From: a virus | Length of the DNA: 21,263 nt | Reading direction: 5' to 3' (one strand) | Virus record (IMG/VR): IMGVR_UViG_3300009440_000045 | Location: 1-21,263 of that record | Part shown: one piece after another, positions 1 to 7,011 of the stretch | How positions within the stretch are numbered: the stretch's first letter is position 1 | Layout: every line of letters starts with the position of its first letter | Notes under the pieces: model-generated | What the model was told of the DNA's origin: nothing | Databases searched by the model: none | The model's input: only the letters and a program-made list of their open reading frames with translations | Position numbers and translations under genes: made by a program

Positions 1-438
1 CTACGACCTGACGAAGCGCAATTTTTAGCAACTCGGAAATTTTCAATTTTAGAAATCGCCAGAATATTCAGAGTCCCACCTCACAAATTAGGGGATTTGG
101 AGCGTGCTACATTTTCAAATATAGAACACCAATCAATTGAATTTTTAACCGATACGATCAATCCAATAGCTATAAAGATAGAGCAGGAACTCAATAAAAA
201 ATTAATTTTTGAGAATGAAAAAGGCATAAGTTATTTTGAGCATAACACAAACGGATTACTTCGAGGAGATGCAAAGACTAGGGCAGAATATTATACAAAG
301 CTTTATTCAGTCGGAGCAATTACTCAAAACGAGATCAGAAGAAAGGAGAACATGAACGACATGGAGGGCGGTGATGTGCTATATGTGCCTTTGAATATGG
401 TTGATTCCAATAAAACACAAGACAATGAAGAGCAGTAA
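1..438 (+). CDS. Portal protein, C-terminal part (gene cut by window start)
   Basis: Frame 1 is open from the first base and encodes 145 residues ending at the stop at 436-438. The stretch DEAQFLATRKF, then IARIFRVPPHKLGDLERATF and IEHQSIEF, is the typical C-terminal half of HK97-type portal proteins, which form the dodecameric ring through which DNA enters and leaves the head. The N-terminal half lies at 20531-21263, so the map is probably circular. Aligned to the family from memory, about eight residues are missing between the halves (the end stops in ...ILEE plus one base). The gene overlaps the protease gene by 14 bases at its 3' end. The assignment is very secure; only the size of the junction gap is inferred. 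Confidence 0.95.
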   Translation, partial: LRPDEAQFLATRKFSILEIARIFRVPPHKLGDLERATFSNIEHQSIEFLTDTINPIAIKIEQELNKKLIFENEKGISYFEHNTNGLLRGDAKTRAEYYTKLYSVGAITQNEIRRKENMNDMEGGDVLYVPLNMVDSNKTQDNEEQ

Positions 439-1015
439 GGAGATTAGACAGTTTAACACCACAGAGTTAAGGGCTATAGATAGCGAAAGCGGAGGCGTAA
501 CAATTCGAGGCTATGCCAGCGTATTCAATAAATTATCGCATGACTTAGGGCAGTTTAGGGAGCAAATAGATCCGGCAGCCTTTAGAAGCGCATTAGACAG
601 CCCAGAATTAGACTGTGTCGCTTTATTAAACCACGACAATAATATAATTTTCGCACGAAGCAGTAACGGAAGTTTAAAATTAAGTACAGACGAAAAGGGA
701 CTAATTTCTGAGTGGGATATGCCAAACACACAGGCCGCAAGAGATACCGCCGAACTGGTTAAGAGTGGAGTAATTTCGCAAATGAGTTTTGGCTTTTATG
801 TAGGAAAAGACAGTTGGCAAAAGCGAAGTAAAGGAGAATACATAAGAACAATCAAAGAGGTAAAAAAATTGGTTGATGTTAGCCTTGTGACTAAACCGGC
901 ATACCCACAAACAAGCGCAGGAATTAGAAGCCTAGACGATTATATACAGGCAGAAATGCCAACACCTAAAAACACAATAAACAACATCAAATTAACTTTA
1001 TTGAAATTAAAATGA
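425..1015 (+). CDS. HK97-type prohead maturation protease
   Basis: The protein has 196 residues from the ATG at 425. An in-frame TTG at 401 would add eight residues but is a poorer start. The family is the serine protease that trims the capsid scaffold during head maturation. Hallmarks are IRGYASVFN near the N-terminus, LLNHD with the probable catalytic His70, and SQMSFGF with the probable catalytic Ser121. The sequence VDVSLVTKPAYP has Asp151 where HK97 protease has an acidic third residue (Glu). The gene sits between portal and major capsid, the standard order, and its last bases overlap the capsid start as ATGA. Codon use matches its neighbours. The family call is secure, while the third catalytic residue is inferred. 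Confidence 0.95.
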   Translation: MKSSKEIRQFNTTELRAIDSESGGVTIRGYASVFNKLSHDLGQFREQIDPAAFRSALDSPELDCVALLNHDNNIIFARSSNGSLKLSTDEKGLISEWDMPNTQAARDTAELVKSGVISQMSFGFYVGKDSWQKRSKGEYIRTIKEVKKLVDVSLVTKPAYPQTSAGIRSLDDYIQAEMPTPKNTINNIKLTLLKLK

Positions 1016-2244
1016 AAAAGACAATTAAGCAACTAAAAGAAGAACGTCAGTCATCTATTGACGAAATGACTGCCCTTGTAAATTTATCAGAATCAGAGGA
1101 CAGAAATCTAACTTCAACAGAACAAAAAGATTTTGATCTTACCACCAGCAAAGTAGAAAATTTAGACTCTCGAATTGAGCGACTGGAGCGATCTTTAAAT
1201 CTGGTAAACAATGCACCGATTTCTCACTCAATTCAAGACGTAGCAAATACAGACAAGGATTTGAGAGGGTTTTCCTTCGGAGCAGTGATCAAAGCAGCCT
1301 ATACTGGGCAAGTTGATGGATTAATCAAAGAATTAGATGCAGAGGCACGAATCAAAGAGCCAAATGCAGCATATAGAGGTATTGCAATCCCTGCTTCAGT
1401 ATTACAAATGAGGACAGCATTACCAGCAGCAGCAGGAGATGTAAAAAGTGTAGATACTGGCGCATTTGTAGATCAGTTAGAAGCAGCTTCAGTACTAGCT
1501 AAAGCAGGAGCTAACTTTTACACCGGACTAAGCGCAGATAGAAAATTCCCAGTGATTAGCGACATCACGTCAAGTTTTGTATCTGAAAACCCTAGCGCAG
1601 TAAGTGAAAGCGGAGCAGTAACAGGCTTAACGATTTCGCCAAACAAAATAATTTCCGTTGTAGGTATGTCGGCTGAAATGATGGCGCAAAATACAGGAGT
1701 CGAAGCTGCATTACGTAGAAATATGGTAGAGTCTATTATGGCTACATTTGAATCTAATTTACTTTCAAAAGTAGATAAATCTGCAGGCCCTTCATCTATA
1801 TATTCAGATGCAAACGCATTTTCAACAGCCGCAGCCTTGACTGATGATATTCTTTACGGTTTGGAAACTTATTGTTTAGGTAAAAATGTAGATACTTCAA
1901 GAGCAAGATTTGCATATTTATGTTCACCGAATGCTTTAGGTAAAGTAAAAGGATTGGCAGGAACGAACTTTGTTAATCAGTTTGCAGATCTAGCAAATAA
2001 AACAATAAACACCCACCCTTATCTAGTTTCTTCAAACGTAGGAAACGAAGCAACCGCAGGGAAAGAGCGTATTTTATTTGGAGATTTCTCTAAGGTACAT
2101 ATCGGACAATTTGGAGGGATTTCTGTATTATTTGACCCTTACACAAACGCAGCCAAAGGACTTGGTAGGTTGGTAGTTACGTCTTTAGTAGATGGAGCAG
2201 CAGCACAAGCTGGGGATGTATTGGCAAAATGGACTAAAGCATAA
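1012..2244 (+). CDS. Major capsid protein, HK97 fold, with N-terminal scaffolding region
   Basis: The protein has 410 residues. Residues 1 to about 70 are charged and coiled-coil-like (MKKTIKQLKEERQSSIDEM, then SRIERLERSLN), which matches the delta/scaffold region that the protease removes in this family. The rest is a typical HK97-fold body: ALPAAAGDVKSVDTGAFVDQ, a central VVGMSAEMMAQNTGVEAALR segment corresponding to the spine helix and following regions, and a C-terminal GDFSKVHIGQFGGISVLFDP strand region ending in AGDVLAKWTKA. Start and protease stop overlap as ATGA, suggesting translational coupling. A stem-loop follows the stop codon. The exact cleavage site cannot be fixed from sequence alone. 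Confidence 0.96.
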   Translation: MKKTIKQLKEERQSSIDEMTALVNLSESEDRNLTSTEQKDFDLTTSKVENLDSRIERLERSLNLVNNAPISHSIQDVANTDKDLRGFSFGAVIKAAYTGQVDGLIKELDAEARIKEPNAAYRGIAIPASVLQMRTALPAAAGDVKSVDTGAFVDQLEAASVLAKAGANFYTGLSADRKFPVISDITSSFVSENPSAVSESGAVTGLTISPNKIISVVGMSAEMMAQNTGVEAALRRNMVESIMATFESNLLSKVDKSAGPSSIYSDANAFSTAAALTDDILYGLETYCLGKNVDTSRARFAYLCSPNALGKVKGLAGTNFVNQFADLANKTINTHPYLVSSNVGNEATAGKERILFGDFSKVHIGQFGGISVLFDPYTNAAKGLGRLVVTSLVDGAAAQAGDVLAKWTKA

Positions 2245-2268
2245 ATTTAGTACAAATAATTTATATAT

Positions 2269-2292
2269 AGAGGTGGCTTAACCGCTGCCTCT
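2269..2292 (+). terminator. Stem-loop after the major capsid gene
   Basis: AGAGGTGGC (2269-2277) pairs with GCTGCCTCT (2284-2292) around a six-base TTAACC loop, nine pairs including two G-U wobbles. It is followed by ATTTAAAT rather than a clean T run. It could be a weak terminator or a 3' mRNA stabiliser that keeps capsid mRNA abundant relative to the downstream connector genes. The structure is clear; the function is inferred. Confidence 0.55.
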
Positions 2293-2309
2293 ATTTAAAT
2301 CAGCAAAAT

Positions 2310-2912
2310 ATGCCTTTTGTAGAAAAATCAGGATTTTTAAACGTTGAGCCAATCACTTTGGTACAAGCAAAATCATATTTAAAAATTGATTCCACTGATG
2401 AAGATGCTTATATAACGGAATTAATTGCCACAGTTCGGGAATTTGTAGAAGATGAAACAAATACCGGCATAGTTCAGCAGGATATTACAGAATACAGAGA
2501 TGGCTTTAATACTGTGATCACTTTACAAATCAACGGACAAATTGCGCAAAAAGGAGATACAGGCTATGAAACTGTAAATACTCCAAAGGTTTCATATTTA
2601 AAAGATGGTAGCTGGATAGATTTATCAATTAATACAGATTATTATTTCAGTAATTACAACGGCCAGCCAAAAATACAAGCAGCATCAAATGGTTGGAATG
2701 TTGATCCAGATGAAAGACTTAACAATGTGAAAATATCCTATGTTATAAAACCAACAACAGGGATACCTAAGCCATTAGTACAAGCCATGTATTTGTTGAT
2801 TGGTCATTTTTTCGACAACAGGAACGCAATCACATACGGAAACGCCAAAGAGCTGCCTATTGGATACAAAAGAATAATAAACCAGTACAAATCAATTATT
2901 TGGAGTAAATAA
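2310..2912 (+). CDS. Head-tail connector, gp6-like (adaptor)
   Basis: The protein has 200 residues. The opening, EPITLVQAKSYLKID followed by DAYITELIATVREFVEDETN, is the signature of the gp6-like/QLRG phage connector family, whose members form a ring under the portal. The C-terminal helix PLVQAMYLLIGHFFDNR is also typical. It starts at the ATG after the capsid stem-loop, and the next gene begins immediately after its stop. The position after the capsid gene agrees with the role. Its length is near the family norm, with a beta-rich middle (about residues 60-140). Confidence 0.85.
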   Translation: MPFVEKSGFLNVEPITLVQAKSYLKIDSTDEDAYITELIATVREFVEDETNTGIVQQDITEYRDGFNTVITLQINGQIAQKGDTGYETVNTPKVSYLKDGSWIDLSINTDYYFSNYNGQPKIQAASNGWNVDPDERLNNVKISYVIKPTTGIPKPLVQAMYLLIGHFFDNRNAITYGNAKELPIGYKRIINQYKSIIWSK

Positions 2913-3272
2913 ATGGATGCCGGGAGTTTAAAATATAGAATTGAGATCAAACACAGGGCATTCCTTCAGGAAAGTGACTACGGAGGGGTTTACGAATCTT
3001 CCGACAGTATTGTTGATCAAAATAATACAGGATACAATTCTATATTTAACAAATGGGCAAATATTAAATGGCTGCAGGCAAAGGAACGTCTTCAGGGAGG
3101 TATTTTCTCATCAGTAAAGCAGGCAATATTTACAGTTAGATATAGCAATGATTTAAGCAATCTAAACTCAAGGGACTCTATTACATATGATAATGAAGAT
3201 TTTGAAATTCAGAGTTTAGCCTATAAAGGTCACAAAGCTTTTATAGAAATAATAGCAACGCTAAAAGAGTAA
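2913..3272 (+). CDS. Head closure / head-tail joining protein
   Basis: The protein has 119 residues, beta-rich, beginning LKYRIEIKHRAF, with WANIKWLQAKERLQGG, then an FTVRYSNDL strand and a C-terminal EDFEIQSLAYKGHKAFIEI segment. This layout is typical of the small head-tail joining (head closure, SPP1 gp16-type) proteins that plug the connector. The ATG follows directly on the preceding stop, and the stop shares one base with the next start (TAATG). Identification rests on position plus motif pattern; sequence conservation in this family is low. Confidence 0.8.
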   Translation: MDAGSLKYRIEIKHRAFLQESDYGGVYESSDSIVDQNNTGYNSIFNKWANIKWLQAKERLQGGIFSSVKQAIFTVRYSNDLSNLNSRDSITYDNEDFEIQSLAYKGHKAFIEIIATLKE

Positions 3273-3715
3273 TGCAATTTACAACAAACATAAAAGGGGC
3301 TAAAGCTGTAGAGAAAGCTTTAATGAATGCAAGTGATAAACTCACTCGAAAAGTTATTCTAAGCGGCATGAGAGCGGCAGCCACCCCAATAGTGAAAGCT
3401 GTAAAGTCATACACACCAGTAAGTAAAAACACAAACTACGACAATCGAAAGCGTGGAGATTTAAAAAAGTCCATAGGAAAATTTACCGGTAAAAGTAAAA
3501 AGTTTGCAACCCTATACGTAGGGCCAAGAGTTAAAAACAAGTTTGCATATATGGGCTATATAGGTCACTGGATAGAGTTCGGAAATGATACCGGGTACGA
3601 TTTAGCTTTTAAAGGCCGCAGATATGTTCAAAAAGGGTACGAATCAGCGCAGGAGAAAGCCCTATCTATATTAGACGAGAAAATACTAAAAGCAGCAACT
3701 AAATTCTTAAAATGA
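3272..3715 (+). CDS. HK97 gp10-like neck / tail completion protein
   Basis: The protein has 147 residues and is rich in basic residues. GMRAAATPIVKAVKSYTPV, then GDLKKSIGKF and ATLYVGPRVKN, followed by YIGHWIEFG, form the standard pattern of HK97 gp10-family proteins, which complete the tail-proximal neck. The start overlaps the previous stop by one base and the stop overlaps the next start (ATGA at 3712-3715), so the connector cluster looks translationally coupled. Confidence 0.87.
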   Translation: MQFTTNIKGAKAVEKALMNASDKLTRKVILSGMRAAATPIVKAVKSYTPVSKNTNYDNRKRGDLKKSIGKFTGKSKKFATLYVGPRVKNKFAYMGYIGHWIEFGNDTGYDLAFKGRRYVQKGYESAQEKALSILDEKILKAATKFLK

Positions 3716-4122
3716 GCGTGATTGGCATACATATAGGAAAAGCAATTTATCACATTTTAAAGAATGACAGCTCTATTGTTTCAATGGTGGGGAACGTCAA
3801 AAATATACAGCCTTCGGCAATATATACAGACAGCCCCAAAGCAGGTATTTATTATGATATTCTAACGGTAAACAACACAAACACAAAAGGCGATCATAAG
3901 GCAACCATTACAGAGGTGTCGGTGCAAATAGAATGCTTTAAGAAATCATACGAAGATGTGATCAATTTAGGGGCTAGAGTGCAGGAACTTTTAGACAAAA
4001 AAAACGGAACATTTAACGGAGTAAACTTACAAAGTTGTGTACTAGAATCGCAATCATCAGACTTCGATGGGAATAATAAATTGTATTATTTACAACTAAC
4101 TTTCAAAACACGAATCACTTAA
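3712..4122 (+). CDS. Tail terminator protein, DUF3168-like
   Basis: The protein has 136 residues. GKAIYHILKNDSSIVSMVG at the N-terminus, PSAIYTDSPKAGIYYDIL, TEVSVQIECF and YEDVINLGARVQELLDKK match the DUF3168 / gp17-type fold of proteins that cap the tail tube and join it to the head. It lies just upstream of the major tail protein, the normal place for a tail terminator. The C-terminus (YYLQLTFKTRIT) is the usual final beta strand. Confidence 0.87.
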   Translation: MSVIGIHIGKAIYHILKNDSSIVSMVGNVKNIQPSAIYTDSPKAGIYYDILTVNNTNTKGDHKATITEVSVQIECFKKSYEDVINLGARVQELLDKKNGTFNGVNLQSCVLESQSSDFDGNNKLYYLQLTFKTRIT

Positions 4123-4133
4123 AAAACAAAAAA

Positions 4134-4562
4134 ATGGCAATAGTAAACGCAACAGACGTAATCATAACAATAAACGACACAGCAGGTACAGCACACGGAT
4201 CAGTAACAGAGAAACTACTATTTGGTACTTCTGCTTCTTTATCTGTTTCTAGAGACCTTAGAGACTCTACTAACAAAGCAAGTGCAGGATGGTCTGAATC
4301 ATTAGCAGGTCTTAAATCTTGGGAACTTTCAGGAGATGGATTTGTAGAATTTCGACTTGCTGATGCAGCTCAAAAAAACTTCAAAGAGTTGTTTCAAAAA
4401 ATGATAGCAAACGATCCTGAAGTAACTGTAAAGTTTTCTGATGGTATTACTTACTATGTTGGTAACGCTTTTATGACTTCTTTAAGCGTAGATGCAGGTG
4501 TAGAAGAAAACGCAACTTACTCAGTTTCACTTACAGGATCGGGAGCTTTAACTCAAGGATAG
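4134..4562 (+). CDS. Major tail tube protein (short paralogue)
   Basis: The protein has 142 residues, beta-rich. It contains FGTSASLSVSRDLRDSTNK (from about residue 29), GWSESLAGLKSWELSGDG, VKFSDGITYYVGNAF (from about residue 99) and SLSVDAGVEENATYSVSLTG. These are the features of the major tail protein family (TP901-1/gp17 type) that polymerises into the tail tube. Position after the tail terminator and before the chaperones agrees. The next gene is a clear paralogue with inserted modules. The start ATG is preceded by an A-rich leader with no Shine-Dalgarno. This compact copy is the more likely bulk tube subunit. Confidence 0.88.
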   Translation: MAIVNATDVIITINDTAGTAHGSVTEKLLFGTSASLSVSRDLRDSTNKASAGWSESLAGLKSWELSGDGFVEFRLADAAQKNFKELFQKMIANDPEVTVKFSDGITYYVGNAFMTSLSVDAGVEENATYSVSLTGSGALTQG

Positions 4563-4587
4563 TATTAACTTTTAAATCCATTAAATT

Positions 4588-6336
4588 ATGGCAATTCAAA
4601 ACGCATCGGATTTATTAGTCTACAAGAAAACTAGCCCTGCTAGAGCGCAGGTTACTCGGATCAAGGTTAAGAGTTCTACTCCTATTAAGGATTTTACATT
4701 AAATAATAACATAATACTTAATAATGTTACTGACGCATCAGGAGATATTTCTGATGGTGTAGTTGATGCTTTGTCGGGAATTAATACAGGTTTTTCAGTC
4801 TGCTCTAGTATTAGTGCTATTTTAACAGGTACTTATGGATATACAGCAACAGCGGTAGTAAATGACCCTTCTGATGCTTCATTTAAAAAATTCGATGTAA
4901 CCAACGGAGCAAATGGACCTGTCCCTACGCTAGAAGTATTAAGCGGTACAAACGAGTTCAAATCGGGCGCAGTCGAAATAGTTGTAATCACATCGGGTCA
5001 ATCTTTAGTTTATCAACCAATCGCTTTCAGTACATCTGCTTCGCTTGGTGTAAGTAAGGATTTACGTGATATTACTACGAAAGACTCTCAAGGATGGCAA
5101 GAGAACGCAAAGGGATTAGGTTCTTTTGAGTTAAGTACAGATGCACTATGGGATGTAAACAACGCTGTAGGAGTCGAGTCTGCTACAGAAGATTTGATTG
5201 TAGGCGATTCAGTAGATGTTAAGTTTTCCGATAGAGTTCGCAACTTAATTGATACTGAGGAGGTTTATGGGTCTAGTGAGTGGAGTGTATCTAACGTCAC
5301 CATAACTAAACACCTCCAAGACCCATTTGGTCAATTTACTGCTGCTCAATTCGATGTTGACTCTAGTGGTGGATATAGACGAAACCAATATTATCTCCCA
5401 ATAAACTTGGTTGAAAGTAAAAAAATATCTTGGTCATTATACCTTAAGGCAGTTTCGGTTTCGGCAAATTCTTGTCAATTTAGGATTCAAGGGGATAGTG
5501 CGGTACAAGCTGATTTAGACTTTACCACAAGTATAGAAAAAATTAGTGGTGATGGTACTGTCTCGTCAACAAACACGCTTATAAAAAAAGTAACAGGTTT
5601 AAGTACGACTTCGTGGACTAGAGTACAAATAACTACAGACTCAGTAATTTCAGGTACAGATTTACGTGATGTTAGAATTATAACATATCCTGGAGACTCT
5701 TTCTCAAGCCAAACCACGGCAGACAAGATAATAACCGCTTCGTGGCAAGTCGAAACAAGTACAGACGCTTCGGATTATCAAAACCCGACTGAGGTAGATT
5801 GTTACCAAGGTAAAGCGTTTGTAAATAGTGTTTCTGTAGATGCAGGAGTCGAGGACAATGCAACTTATTCTGCTTCGTTCACAGGTACTTCGGAGATATT
5901 TATTAATGGTTTAGGTCACGAGTTATTAGGTGATAATTACTTTGATGGGGTTGAAACTACAGGGGGTTTAAATAAGTTATTAATTCCAAATTGGAAATTT
6001 AGCAACGAGAATTCAAATGCTTTAGGTTATTTTCCTAGTGCTGCTAGGTTTAAGTGGGCAAGTAGTGCTGATACTTTTTTAGTTTCTTACACTGGTAGTG
6101 CAAACTTAGATGTAATGGTTGTGGGTAAAGAGTATGAATTGACTTATACAATTTCTGCTTATGTAAGTGGTGAATTAACTTTAAATTCAGCAACAAATAA
6201 CCCTACAATTCCTTTAATTGTTGGAAGTCATACAATTAGGTTTACATCTGACCAAGCTTATTTAATGATTGCAAAATCAGGTACATCAGGTGAAATTCAT
6301 ATAAGTTACATATCACTTAAAGAAGTATTCTCTTAA
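4588..6336 (+). CDS. Second, enlarged major-tail-protein paralogue with inserted modules
   Basis: The protein has 582 residues. The tube-protein core of the preceding gene recurs split into pieces: MAIQNASDLLVYKK at 1-14, FSTSASLGVSKDLRD and GWQENAKGLGSFELST at about 147-185, VKFSD near 212, then GKAFVNSVSVDAGVEDNATY near 408. Three extra blocks interrupt or extend it: about 110 residues near the N-terminus, about 190 residues (216-405) between two core strands, and a C-terminal domain (about 446-582) resembling a jelly-roll carbohydrate-binding module (WKFSNENSNALGYF, VGKEYELTYTISAY, IHISYISLKE). I infer a decorated tail-tube subunit that displays glycan-binding modules along the tail. It might instead be a minor tail protein. 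Paralogy is seen directly; binding is inferred. Confidence 0.75.
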   Translation: MAIQNASDLLVYKKTSPARAQVTRIKVKSSTPIKDFTLNNNIILNNVTDASGDISDGVVDALSGINTGFSVCSSISAILTGTYGYTATAVVNDPSDASFKKFDVTNGANGPVPTLEVLSGTNEFKSGAVEIVVITSGQSLVYQPIAFSTSASLGVSKDLRDITTKDSQGWQENAKGLGSFELSTDALWDVNNAVGVESATEDLIVGDSVDVKFSDRVRNLIDTEEVYGSSEWSVSNVTITKHLQDPFGQFTAAQFDVDSSGGYRRNQYYLPINLVESKKISWSLYLKAVSVSANSCQFRIQGDSAVQADLDFTTSIEKISGDGTVSSTNTLIKKVTGLSTTSWTRVQITTDSVISGTDLRDVRIITYPGDSFSSQTTADKIITASWQVETSTDASDYQNPTEVDCYQGKAFVNSVSVDAGVEDNATYSASFTGTSEIFINGLGHELLGDNYFDGVETTGGLNKLLIPNWKFSNENSNALGYFPSAARFKWASSADTFLVSYTGSANLDVMVVGKEYELTYTISAYVSGELTLNSATNNPTIPLIVGSHTIRFTSDQAYLMIAKSGTSGEIHISYISLKEVFS

Positions 6337-6355
6337 ACACTAATAAATTAAAAAA

Positions 6356-6667
6356 ATGAAAAAGGTAGAAATAGGCGGCCAAGAACGACCAATCAGGTTC
6401 AGTTATTTAGCTTTGAAAGACATTTGTAATAAATGCGGATTAAAGTTAAGCGAAATGAATCAGTTAGGATCGGAGATTGAACACATCGGTATTATTACAT
6501 ATTACGGACTAAAAGCAGGAGCTAAGAAGATCGGCGAACCTTTTAAGTACAAAATAACTGATATAGAAGATTGGCTTGACAACGAGGCCTTTAGTAAAAT
6601 TGGAGAAATTTTAGAATCTTTTCAATTAGACCAGCCACAAAATGACCCGCAAATTGGGGGAAAGTAG
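6356..6667 (+). CDS. Tail assembly chaperone, gpG-like
   Basis: The protein has 103 residues. A small mostly helical protein (FSYLALKDICNKCGLKLSEM, GIITYYGLKAGAKK, ITDIEDWLDNEAF) with a Gln/Asn-rich tail, lying directly before the tape measure. This is the place and size of the lambda G-type chaperone that coats the tape measure during tail assembly. Its last codons contain GGGAAAG, the same heptamer lambda uses for the G to GT frameshift, immediately before the TAG stop. The family diverges fast, so the call rests on context, the heptamer and the downstream open frame. Confidence 0.85.
   Translation: MKKVEIGGQERPIRFSYLALKDICNKCGLKLSEMNQLGSEIEHIGIITYYGLKAGAKKIGEPFKYKITDIEDWLDNEAFSKIGEILESFQLDQPQNDPQIGGK
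6658..6664 (+). promoter_or_regulatory. Programmed -1 ribosomal frameshift site GGGAAAG
   Basis: The heptamer G GGA AAG is in the correct phase for tandem -1 slippage and is followed at once by the zero-frame TAG (6665-6667). It is identical to the lambda G/GT slippery sequence. Slipping joins the 103-residue protein to the open -1 frame that continues without a stop to 7011. I see no strong hairpin just downstream; lambda is also not known to require one. Confidence 0.88.
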
Positions 6668-7011
6668 AAGAACCTATTGAATCCGATTTAATCACATTTG
6701 ACAAATTGGAAGAGATAGGGCTGGGAAAGCTAGGAATGAATCATGATGAAATGTACGATTTGACTATGCGGAGCTTTGTAAATAAACTCAAAGGTTTTAA
6801 CGATCACCAGCAGCTAAAGACTCGGACATCATGGGAGCAGACAAGAATAATCATGCACTCGATTCTAAAGCCTTACATGAATAAAAACGTAAGCCTTAAA
6901 GAGGTGCTACCTTTTGAATGGGATAGTGATATAAAGACAGCCAAACCAGTAAGTAAAAAGCATATTCAGAGCGTGATAGATCGCTATGAAAACCACAAAA
7001 AAAATAAATAG
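6664..7011 (+). CDS. GT extension of the tail assembly chaperone (made by -1 frameshift)
   Basis: From the slippery site the -1 frame reads VEEPIESDLITFDKLEEIGLG and continues to the stop before the tape measure, adding 115 residues to give a fusion of about 218 residues. The segment has no ATG before residue about 24 of the extension, which argues against independent translation; a TTG at 6706 is the only early alternative. TRTSWEQTRIIMHSILKPYM and VLPFEWDSD are typical of the T domain in Bacteroidota phage chaperones, which recruits tail tube subunits to the tape measure. The stop is directly followed by the tape measure ATG. Confidence 0.85.
   Translation, partial: VEEPIESDLITFDKLEEIGLGKLGMNHDEMYDLTMRSFVNKLKGFNDHQQLKTRTSWEQTRIIMHSILKPYMNKNVSLKEVLPFEWDSDIKTAKPVSKKHIQSVIDRYENHKKNK

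Noticed and set aside
401-424. TTG start for the prohead protease, eight residues upstream
   Set aside because: The ATG at 425 is a better codon, keeps a short overlap with the portal gene, and the added residues have no family resemblance.
6706-7011. Independent gene starting at the TTG at 6706
   Set aside because: The frame is open back to the slippery GGGAAAG and the product matches the T half of a G/GT fusion, so a frameshift extension explains it better than a separate gene or a sequencing error.
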